In this document: piece by piece, positions 1 to 5,312 of the stretch
Layout: every line of letters starts with the position of its first letter
Position numbering within the stretch: the stretch's first letter is position 1
Assembly: GCA_031275035.1 (NCBI GenBank)
Contig: JAISPH010000064.1
Location: forward strand, 1-5,312
From: Treponema sp.
GTDB lineage: Bacteria; Spirochaetota; Spirochaetia; Treponematales; Breznakiellaceae
Reading direction: 5' to 3'
DNA length: 5,312 nt
The notes under the pieces: model-generated
Databases searched by the model: none
What the model saw: the letters and a program-made list of their open reading frames with translations, nothing else
What the model was told of the DNA's origin: nothing
Made by a program: the position numbers and the translations under genes

Positions 1-5
1 CGGTC

Positions 6-1016
6 ATGCTTGGGGAACTGCGATCCGAAGTTCTGGATGAACTATTGGTTATGCGGTACCTCAAGGTTCACAAAAAGTTTGATTCTTCTGATTTCATTTT
101 GGGCCTGAATAATATGGAAGATAACCATATCGCCGGATTTGTGGAAAAGGCGGCGGAGGAAACAGAGCCGGAGTACCTCCGCTTATACACCCTGCTTGCT
201 TTGTATGCCGGAGAACCAGAGCGGATCGACAAAGCATTGGACGAGACGCCAGAAAAGGCCGCAATCATTATTGAACGTTGCAAACGGCGCCTCGCCATGC
301 TGCGGAATATTCCGGCCTCAAGCCCGGAGGCGGATGATCGGCGCCATTACAATCATACCGCGCTTTACGCCGCGGGTTTTGTAGCTGGCAGGACAAGCTG
401 CTGGAATGGATTAAAGCCTCTGCTGCTGGCTTTCAGGCGCGCGGATACGGCGTTGCTGGAACCCGATCTGCGGCCCGCCGGGGGGATAGAAGAAAACATC
501 GCCGCCCAGATTGACAGATTTTTGCGTTGGGATTGGGGTGATGAAAAAATGAAAAACCTGCGGCGTGATATGGCCAATGATCTTTCAAATTATTTAAAGC
601 CCCGGAAGATCAGAGCAGGAGACGTTACGGGACAGCGGAACGGCGGGCCTGAGTATGGCGGCTATGAACGGGGACTTGAAGGGTTTGATCGTAAGCTCAC
701 GGAGCCGAATCCCCTGTGGCGCTATGCGTATGTCAGGGCCCTGGGAGACTTGGCCGTAGACAGCGGCGGGAATGGGCGGCTGATCCACAACACCCTGGAC
801 AAGACGGCGGAAAATGATCCCGCTCCCCCGGTACGGGAAGGGGCCAAAAAAACGGCGGAACAGTTACGGCGCATCCGGGGCGGCTATGAAACGGATTTCC
901 ACAACCGCTGCCTGCTTCAGGCTTTTTGGTGGATGTGCCGGGCCCATCTGCAGACGCTGGGCATACCCTTTGATGAAGCTGTGGCCCTCAAAACGAGAAA
1001 TACAGAATACCGGTAA
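6..1016 (+). CDS. Unrecognised helix-rich protein with HEAT-like C-terminal segment (5' end may be outside window)
   Basis: The reading frame gives 336 residues from the first ATG to a TAA stop. I do not recognise the family. There is no signal peptide and no membrane segment, so a cytoplasmic location is likely. The protein is rich in charged helices. Residues about 40-100 (EKAAEETEPEYLRLYTLLAL onward) look like paired amphipathic helices. Residues about 234-290 (NPLWRYAYVRALGDLAVD, then PPVREGAKKTAEQLRR) have the helix-turn-helix spacing and the Pro/Arg/Ala pattern of HEAT-type repeats, which usually serve as protein-binding scaffolds. A glycine-rich loop lies at about 205-225. The tail (299-336) has an aromatic patch, AFWWMCRAHL, and ends TRNTEYR. 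The frame is still open at the window edge, with only one full codon before the ATG. No ribosome binding site can be judged, so this may be the C-terminal part of a longer protein. It converges on the regulator gene, so the two are separate transcription units. Confidence 0.7.
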   Translation: MLGELRSEVLDELLVMRYLKVHKKFDSSDFILGLNNMEDNHIAGFVEKAAEETEPEYLRLYTLLALYAGEPERIDKALDETPEKAAIIIERCKRRLAMLRNIPASSPEADDRRHYNHTALYAAGFVAGRTSCWNGLKPLLLAFRRADTALLEPDLRPAGGIEENIAAQIDRFLRWDWGDEKMKNLRRDMANDLSNYLKPRKIRAGDVTGQRNGGPEYGGYERGLEGFDRKLTEPNPLWRYAYVRALGDLAVDSGGNGRLIHNTLDKTAENDPAPPVREGAKKTAEQLRRIRGGYETDFHNRCLLQAFWWMCRAHLQTLGIPFDEAVALKTRNTEYR

Positions 1017-1045
1017 CGCGGGAACGGGCGTGGCAGACACAGAAT

Positions 1046-1426
1046 TCATTTGCTCCCCGACGCCTTCGCTTCCGGGACCTTTACGCCGGAATAATCCGGC
1101 GCCAGAACCTGTCCGATGCCGCTATGAACAATGTCCTGCAGCCGTTCCGCCAGTTCCAGCCGTACCCGGACAGGCAGCGCTGCCAGATACTCAAGGGCCT
1201 CATCACTGCCGCTGTTTGTTTCGTCTACAAAAAGCCGGTAGGCTTCAATGTTCAGGGCTCCGGCGATTTTTTCGATCATCTCGACGGAGGGAAATTTCCG
1301 CCCTATTTCAATTTCTCCGATATAACTTGCGGCGGTATCGCACTTTTCCGCCAGATTCATTTGGGAAAGATGTTCGCGCTTTCTGAATTTTTTTAGATTA
1401 AGGATGAAAATTTCCCGCAAATTCAT
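1046..1426 (-). CDS. XRE/Cro-type helix-turn-helix transcriptional regulator
   Basis: This is a 126-residue DNA-binding protein. Residues about 6-62 form a complete HTH_3 (Cro/C1-type) domain. Helix 1 is around IFILNLKKFRK. Helix 2 is SQMNLAEKC (21-29), containing the LSQ signature. The recognition helix is around TAASYIGEIEIG (31-42), followed by RKFPSVEMIEKIAGALNI (43-60), typical of helices 4-5. Residues 75-106 (DEALEYLAALPVRVRLELAE onward) look like a short helical dimerisation or effector region. The tail from about 107 looks disordered. The length is usual for small stand-alone XRE regulators. The ATG at 1426 places the domain at its normal distance from the N-terminus, but there is no Shine-Dalgarno-like sequence in front of it. 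The gene is divergent from the KY-type lipoprotein gene and shares its control region, so autoregulation and control of that neighbour are inferred. The ligand or signal is unknown. Confidence 0.9.
   Translation of the reverse strand: MNLREIFILNLKKFRKREHLSQMNLAEKCDTAASYIGEIEIGRKFPSVEMIEKIAGALNIEAYRLFVDETNSGSDEALEYLAALPVRVRLELAERLQDIVHSGIGQVLAPDYSGVKVPEAKASGSK
1084..1101. repeat. Perfect 7-bp inverted repeat with 4-base loop near the 3' end of the regulator gene
   Basis: CGCCGGA (1084-1090), loop ATAA, TCCGGCG (1095-1101) form a perfect stem inside the last codons of the regulator gene. TTCCGG at 1070-1075 can alternatively pair with CCGGAA at 1086-1091. No T-tract follows on either strand, so it is not a canonical intrinsic terminator. 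It could still affect the ends of the two converging transcripts, or be chance within a GC-rich coding stretch. Confidence 0.4.
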
Positions 1427-1447
1427 GAATTTATGCTAATAGCCAAT

Positions 1448-1477
1448 AATATACCTTTACAATTAGCTATAAACCAA
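1448..1477 (-). promoter_or_regulatory. Candidate promoter of the XRE regulator gene
   Basis: On the minus strand TTGGTT (1477-1472) and TATATT (1453-1448) are separated by 18 bases, a fair sigma-70-type match. Transcription would start near 1441, leaving a leader of only about 15 bases before the ATG, with no Shine-Dalgarno sequence. Box 2 lies between the two elements and box 1 covers the expected start point, which fits autorepression. A weaker alternative is TTGATT (1513-1508) with TATTAT (1488-1483), spacer 19, which would give a leader of about 50 bases. Confidence 0.45.
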
Positions 1478-1484
1478 ATATAAT
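1456..1484 (+). promoter_or_regulatory. Near-consensus sigma-70-type promoter of the KY-type lipoprotein gene
   Basis: TTTACA (1456-1461) and a perfect TATAAT (1479-1484) are separated by exactly 17 bases in an AT-rich background. The start point would be near 1491, giving a leader of roughly 60 bases to the ATG at 1554. Box 2 (1461-1476) occupies nearly the whole spacer, and boxes 3 and 4 lie at and just after the expected start. A protein bound there should block RNA polymerase. The elements are read directly; repression is inferred. Confidence 0.75.
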
Positions 1485-1540
1485 AATAAAAACCATGGCT
1501 TATAGCCAATCAAATAAGACTTTATAGCTGTTTTGTTTCA

Positions 1541-1547
1541 GAGGAGG
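1541..1547 (+). promoter_or_regulatory. Strong ribosome binding site of the lipoprotein gene
   Basis: GAGGAGG ends 6 bases before the ATG at 1554. This strong Shine-Dalgarno match decides the start: an in-frame TTG at 1533 lies upstream of it and would add seven residues in front of a normal lipoprotein signal peptide. Confidence 0.85.
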
Positions 1548-1553
1548 TTTTTT

Positions 1554-2978
1554 ATGAAAAAGGCGGGTTTTCCGTTGATAGTGGTATTGTGCTTTTCCCT
1601 GTCGGCCTGCGCCTCCTTTATGGAGGACATTGAGAATTTTTTTGCCGTCCAGGAAGAACCTGCGGCAGGCCCGGGCAGCGCTGTTTCCCAAAGCCAGGTA
1701 CTTGTCCGCCCCGCTCCTCCGGTACAGCAAACCCGCAATTATACAAAGCCCGAATCCTATGAAGCCGCCTATGCATACAGAACCGATGGGGCGGACCCGC
1801 AAATCAGAAGCATACCCCGGAATATTGAAGCCCTCCGGCCAACAGACCAGGCCGAATATGTCCGTCAGGCGGCGGCCTATATTGTGAAAAACGCGAAAGA
1901 TCCCTTTGACAAAATAAAGAAGGCCCATGACCTCGTAGCCCTGACCATACGGTATGACGCCGCCTCTTTTTTGGCCAACCGGAATACCCCTCAGGATTAC
2001 GCCAGTGTGGTAAAAAGCAGACTGGCGGTCTGTGAAGGCTACTCAAATCTATTTAAAAAATTGTGCGATGAAATGGATGTTCCCTGTGATGTGGTTCACG
2101 GTTATGCCCGGGGAGTTGGTTCCTCGCCATTCCTTAACGAAAACCCCTCTGATTCAAACCACGCATGGAATATAGTTAATATTGAAGGCGCCTGGTATTT
2201 TATTGACTGTACCTGGGATGCGGGGAACCTGAGGGGTAGCAGCTTTCAGGCCGATTATACGACGGATTATCTTTTCATAAGACCCGAACATTTTATCTAC
2301 AACCATTTCCCGGAAGATTCCCGTCAGCAGCTTCTTGAAAATCCGCTCTCCCCCGCTGATTTTTCCGGCCTTCCCCTTTACCGGCCGAAATTTTTTGAAG
2401 TTGTTGACGGCGGTATTGCCGGCCTTGATAAAGTGTCAAGGATAGATGGAAAAACCGGATTTGAGGTTTCCGTTAAAGATGGGTTTATTCCCGATATTGA
2501 AGTGTATGACGCCGGCGATAAAAAGCTGGAATACCACTCTTTTATTCAAAAAGAAGAAAACCGTTATAAGGCGTACCTTTCTTTCCCTGCCCCAGGAAAT
2601 TATATAGTCCGATTTTTTACAAGAAAACAAAACTCCCAAAGCGGTGAATCTTGCGCCGAATTCGGGATTATTGCCAATACCGGATCAGAGGTACGGTATC
2701 CCCTGCAATATGCTTCTTTTGGCAGCGCCATTACCATCATAAGTCCCATCGAAATGCCGCTGAAAAAAAACACAAAATATGAGTTCAGAATTCGGGCGGA
2801 TAATAAAAAAATCATGGCCCTCATGTATAACCGGAGTTTTATATCCTTTGAACAGGATGAGGATGGGACTTTTTATCTTGAAACGGAAATTCCCTCCGGC
2901 CTAAAAGAAGTTTCAGTGGGAACGGCCAACAGCGCGCGGGGCTCATATAACTTTTTTGTAAAATATCTGGTGAATTGA
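1554..2978 (+). CDS. Lipoprotein with transglutaminase-like cysteine domain and KY-type Ig-like C-terminal region
   Basis: The protein has 474 residues. The N-terminus is a lipoprotein signal peptide: MKK, a hydrophobic core, then lipobox LSAC with Cys19 as the predicted lipidated residue, so it should be membrane-anchored and outside the cytoplasm. Residues about 30-70 are a Pro/Gln/Ala-rich tether. Residues about 100-225 are a transglutaminase-core domain. The apparent catalytic triad is complete: Cys160 in RLAVCEGYS, His203 in SNHAWN, and Asp218 in YFIDCTWD. The following HFPEDSRQQLLENPLSPADF (251-270) resembles the conserved link in kyphoscoliosis peptidase, hillarin and Cyk3-like proteins. 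The remainder (about 278-474) is beta-rich and can be read as two Ig-like units, the first ending near APGNYIVRFF (346-355), a KY-type pattern. The family includes proteases, cross-linking enzymes and inactive scaffolds. An intact triad favours activity on peptide or protein substrates, but the substrate is unknown. The gene has its own strong promoter and ribosome binding site and probably answers to the divergent XRE regulator. No terminator is evident after the stop. Confidence 0.9.
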   Translation: MKKAGFPLIVVLCFSLSACASFMEDIENFFAVQEEPAAGPGSAVSQSQVLVRPAPPVQQTRNYTKPESYEAAYAYRTDGADPQIRSIPRNIEALRPTDQAEYVRQAAAYIVKNAKDPFDKIKKAHDLVALTIRYDAASFLANRNTPQDYASVVKSRLAVCEGYSNLFKKLCDEMDVPCDVVHGYARGVGSSPFLNENPSDSNHAWNIVNIEGAWYFIDCTWDAGNLRGSSFQADYTTDYLFIRPEHFIYNHFPEDSRQQLLENPLSPADFSGLPLYRPKFFEVVDGGIAGLDKVSRIDGKTGFEVSVKDGFIPDIEVYDAGDKKLEYHSFIQKEENRYKAYLSFPAPGNYIVRFFTRKQNSQSGESCAEFGIIANTGSEVRYPLQYASFGSAITIISPIEMPLKKNTKYEFRIRADNKKIMALMYNRSFISFEQDEDGTFYLETEIPSGLKEVSVGTANSARGSYNFFVKYLVN

Positions 2979-3006
2979 GGAAAAGAAAACATTGCGGAAA
3001 TATAAT
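2975..3006 (+). promoter_or_regulatory. Candidate promoter upstream of the DUF4954-type gene
   Basis: A perfect TATAAT lies at 3001-3006. The best -35-like hexamer is TTGAGG at 2975-2980, which overlaps the lipoprotein stop codon; its 20-base spacer is longer than ideal. Transcription would start near 3013, about 65 bases before the ATG at 3079. The 100-base gap (2979-3078) shows no clear terminator or operator box, so read-through from the lipoprotein gene is also possible. Confidence 0.4.
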
Positions 3007-3078
3007 TGAGTTCCATGACAATCTCTATGTGTTCCCACCCCCTGGACAAAGGATCCCCTCTCCGGGAAAATAGAAATT

Positions 3079-5312
3079 ATGATGAAAGATATCCGCATAG
3101 TGTCCGCCGACCGGTATGGATACGATTTTATTCCCCCCGAATACCTGCCCCCGGGGAAGGATGAATACTGGCTGCGGAACGAGCAGTCGCCTCCCCAATC
3201 CTGGCGCAGGCTGGAATCCCACGAGATAGAAATCCTGGTTAAGAACGAAAACTACTGTTCCTCCTGGGATAATTTTCTGGTAAGCGATCCCTTTGATCCC
3301 GCGCTGATCAGGAATTCCAGCTTTTACGGCCTTATCCGGCTGGGGATTATGCGGGATGTCCTTCTCCAGCACCACGACTTTCGTATTCCCGCGGGGATCC
3401 GGAACAGCACCATCATCTCCTGCGATATTGGAGATGACGCCGCCATCCAGGACTGTTCCTATATCTCCCACTATATCATCGGCAGCCGGGTGATCCTTTC
3501 CCGAATCGACGAGATGCAAACCACCAACCACGCAAAGTTCGGGAACGGAGTGCTTAGGGACGGGGAAGACCAGGAGGTTCAGGTATGGATCGATGTGATG
3601 AACGAGGCCGGGGGCAGATCCATTCTGCCCTTTGAAGATATGATACCGGCGGACGCGTATCTCTGGGCCGCTTACCGGGATGATACGGCCCTAACCGCCG
3701 CCCTGGCCCGCATTACCCAGGAAACCTGGGGCGGCCGGCGGGGCTGGTACGGAACCATCGGCTCCGGGGCGGTGATAAAGAGTTCCCTCATCATCAAAGA
3801 TACCGCGGTGGGACCCGCGGCGTATATCAAGGGAGCCAATAAGCTAAAGAACCTTACCATCCATTCTTCCGAGGATGAGCCCACCCAAATAGGTGAAGGG
3901 GTGGAGATGGTGAACGGCATTGTGGGTTATGGCTGCCATGTGTTCTACGGCTCCAAGGCGGTCCGCTTTGTCATGGGCCGGAACTGTAACCTCAAGTACG
4001 GCGCCCGGCTTATTCATTCGGTGCTGGGGGATAATTCCACGGTCTCCTGCTGCGAGATCCTCAATAATCTAATCTTCCCCGTGCATGAACAGCACCACAA
4101 CAACTCCTTCCTTATTGCCAGCCTTATCCAGGGCATGTCCAATATGGCCGCCGGGGCGACCATTGGTTCTAACCATAACAGCCGGGCCAACGATGGAGAG
4201 ATCCGGGCCGGCCGGGGATTCTGGCCGGGACTTTCGGTTACCCTGAAACATTCCAGCCGTTTTGCCAGTTTTGTCCTTATCGCCAAGGGGGATTATCCCT
4301 ACGAACTCAACATCACGCTGCCCTTTTCGCTGGTAAACAACAACGTAAAAGCGGACCGCCTGGAGGTAATGCCCGCCTATTTCTGGATGTATAACCTCTA
4401 CGCCCTGGAGCGTAATTCCTGGAAGGCCGCGGACCGGGATAAACGGAAGGTCCGGCTCCAGCATATCGAAACGGATTACCTGGCCCCGGATACGGCGGAG
4501 GAAATAATTGCGGCCCTGTCTTTAATGGAGACCTGGATGGCCGGTACGGGGTTCGACGCCGCCGCCCCGGCCAGGTCCTGTCCGGAGGGCGCCGTTAAGG
4601 ACGCCCCGGAAGCCGCCGAGGATGAAGACCCCGAATATGCCTACACCTCCGGCGGGGAAGACGAGGTCCCTGCCCCGGGGCTGGAGCGCCACAACCGGGG
4701 ATCGGTAATCCTGAAACCCCGGCGGGCGGTAATGGCTTACCGGGAGATGCTTCGCTACTATGCCGCAAAAACCCTGATCGAATATGCCCAGGCTTTGCCG
4801 GACCTGAGCTTCCGTAATCTGGCGGCGGCGATGGAAAGGCCCGATGGGGAATGGGATGCCGCCCGGTCTCCTGCCGGCAGGGTGGAGGACTGGGTCAACC
4901 TGGGGGGGCAGATCGTCCCGGCCTTTCGCCTTGACGCCCTGCGGCGGGATATCCGGGAGGGGAAGGTCTCCGGCTGGGGGGCCATTCACCGCCGGTATGA
5001 TGACATGATCGCCCACTATCCTCTGGACAAGGCCCGCCATGCCTGGTCGGTACTTGGCTTTTTAAGCGCCGCCCTTCCGCCGGAGGAAAGCCCCCTTAGG
5101 AACAGCGGCCGGTTCAAAGAGGAACTCCGCCGGGTCCTGGAAACCCGGCGCTGGATTGCCGGGGAGGTATACCGCAGCAGGGCCAAGGATTTTCACGATC
5201 CCTTTAGGGGCATCACCTACCGGAACCAGGAAGAGATGGATCAGGTGGTTGGAAAAGCGGAGGATAATTTTTTTGTTAAATTTGCCCGGGAGAATCTTGC
5301 CGCCTTCGAGGC
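3079..5312 (+). CDS. DUF4954-family protein with left-handed beta-helix-like core (3' end outside window)
   Basis: The frame is open from ATG 3079 to the window end: 744 complete codons, no stop. An in-frame TGA at 3016 and no earlier ATG fix the start at 3079 or at the adjacent ATG 3082; neither has a good Shine-Dalgarno sequence. There is no signal peptide or membrane segment, so it is probably cytoplasmic. Residues about 75-425 match my recollection of DUF4954 proteins: RNSSFYGLIRLG (78-89), irregular hexapeptide-like turns such as IRNSTIISCDIGDDAAIQDC (107-126), EGAGRLKN-like KGANKLKNLTIHS (251-263), the HEQHHNNSFLIASLIQGMSN segment (336-355), SNHNS (364-368), and LPFSLVNNN (414-422). The repeat style resembles left-handed beta-helix acyl- and nucleotidyltransferases. 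Residues about 490-540 are an acidic, disordered-looking linker. Residues about 545-744 are helical, with a conserved-looking stretch WVNLGGQIVPAF (605-616) and YPLDKARHAW (647-656), probably the C-terminal domain often paired with DUF4954. The biochemical role is unknown; a sugar or nucleotide-sugar substrate is only a guess from the fold. Confidence 0.85.
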   Translation, partial: MMKDIRIVSADRYGYDFIPPEYLPPGKDEYWLRNEQSPPQSWRRLESHEIEILVKNENYCSSWDNFLVSDPFDPALIRNSSFYGLIRLGIMRDVLLQHHDFRIPAGIRNSTIISCDIGDDAAIQDCSYISHYIIGSRVILSRIDEMQTTNHAKFGNGVLRDGEDQEVQVWIDVMNEAGGRSILPFEDMIPADAYLWAAYRDDTALTAALARITQETWGGRRGWYGTIGSGAVIKSSLIIKDTAVGPAAYIKGANKLKNLTIHSSEDEPTQIGEGVEMVNGIVGYGCHVFYGSKAVRFVMGRNCNLKYGARLIHSVLGDNSTVSCCEILNNLIFPVHEQHHNNSFLIASLIQGMSNMAAGATIGSNHNSRANDGEIRAGRGFWPGLSVTLKHSSRFASFVLIAKGDYPYELNITLPFSLVNNNVKADRLEVMPAYFWMYNLYALERNSWKAADRDKRKVRLQHIETDYLAPDTAEEIIAALSLMETWMAGTGFDAAAPARSCPEGAVKDAPEAAEDEDPEYAYTSGGEDEVPAPGLERHNRGSVILKPRRAVMAYREMLRYYAAKTLIEYAQALPDLSFRNLAAAMERPDGEWDAARSPAGRVEDWVNLGGQIVPAFRLDALRRDIREGKVSGWGAIHRRYDDMIAHYPLDKARHAWSVLGFLSAALPPEESPLRNSGRFKEELRRVLETRRWIAGEVYRSRAKDFHDPFRGITYRNQEEMDQVVGKAEDNFFVKFARENLAAFE

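Larger units (their letters stand above)
1433..1530. promoter_or_regulatory. Array of four related, partly palindromic boxes; probable operators of the divergent XRE regulator
   Basis: Four similar boxes share the core TATAGCY or ATAGCC. Box 1 is ATGCTAATAGCCAAT at 1433-1447. Box 2 is in inverted orientation at 1461-1476, reading TGGTTTATAGCTAATT on the minus strand. Box 3 is TGGCTTATAGCCAATC at 1496-1511. Box 4 is the weaker CTTTATAGCTG at 1520-1530. Boxes 2 and 3 agree at 13 of 16 positions, and every difference is C/T. Box 3 contains GGCT-TAT-AGCC and box 1 contains GCTA-A-TAGC, both with dyad symmetry as expected for a dimeric HTH protein. The array fills the region between the regulator and the lipoprotein gene, with box 2 between the -35 and -10 elements of the candidate promoters. 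The repeats are seen directly. Binding by the adjacent regulator is inferred. Confidence 0.7.

Noticed and set aside
814..1386. 190-residue open frame on the plus strand
   Set aside because: It overlaps the end of the first gene and lies antisense to the convincing XRE domain. Its product is Cys/Arg/Pro-rich low-complexity sequence with no motif.
1533..1553. Upstream TTG start for the lipoprotein
   Set aside because: It precedes the strong GAGGAGG site and would spoil a normal MKK-type signal peptide.
1500..1928. 142-residue open frame on the minus strand
   Set aside because: It is antisense to the lipoprotein signal peptide and tether and runs through the promoter region. It is best explained as a shadow of the real gene.
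2763..2770. Run of eight A as a possible slippage site in the lipoprotein gene
   Set aside because: It encodes consecutive lysines and an asparagine in frame, with no alternative frame of interest after it.
3035..3066. C-rich stretch with GGATCC before the DUF4954-type gene as a terminator
   Set aside because: No stable stem with a following T-tract can be drawn; GGATCC is only a short palindrome.
3025..3531. 168-residue open frame on the minus strand
   Set aside because: It is antisense to the DUF4954-type coding sequence, which has recognisable conserved motifs. The minus-strand product is Gly/Pro/Val-rich with no domain.
4902..4908. Run of seven G as a possible phase-variation tract
   Set aside because: It encodes the Leu-Gly-Gly of a conserved-looking motif (WVNLGGQ), and the frame is intact on both sides, so ordinary coding explains it.
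4522..5040. 172-residue open frame on the minus strand
   Set aside because: It is a long antisense frame expected from the GC-rich codons of the DUF4954-type gene; the product is Gly/Pro/Arg-rich and unrecognisable.

Overview
The window looks like ordinary chromosomal DNA from a spirochete, most likely a Treponema of the moderately GC-rich, termite-gut kind. This is inferred from three things: the style of the XRE-type regulator, a permissive lipoprotein signal, and a very large DUF4954-family protein. No rRNA, tRNA, mobile element or CRISPR array is visible, and species cannot be fixed from the sequence alone.

Layout. (1) Positions 6-1016 (+) hold an unrecognised soluble, helix-rich protein with a HEAT-like segment near its C-terminus; its true start may lie before the window. 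(2) It converges on a small XRE/Cro-type DNA-binding regulator at 1426-1046 (-), with 29 bases between the stop codons. (3) Between the regulator and the next gene lies an AT-rich divergent control region (1427-1553). It carries a near-consensus promoter for the rightward gene, a plausible leftward promoter, and four copies of a short, partly palindromic box. (4) Positions 1554-2978 (+) encode a 474-residue lipoprotein with a transglutaminase-like cysteine domain and a C-terminal region resembling the Ig-like part of kyphoscoliosis (KY)-type peptidases. (5) After a 100-base gap with a candidate promoter, 3079-5312 (+) encodes the first 744 residues of a DUF4954-type protein: a hexapeptide-like beta-helix core, an acidic linker and a conserved C-terminal region. 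It runs off the end of the window.

How the parts may work together. The regulator and the lipoprotein are divergently transcribed and share one set of boxes. The simplest reading is a local switch in which the regulator represses itself and controls the lipoprotein. The box inside the spacer of the rightward promoter is the strongest single clue. The DUF4954 protein has its own candidate promoter and no evident functional link to the lipoprotein. The most interesting part of the window is the regulator/box array/KY-type lipoprotein module. I found no sign of a larger multi-gene defence or mobile system.
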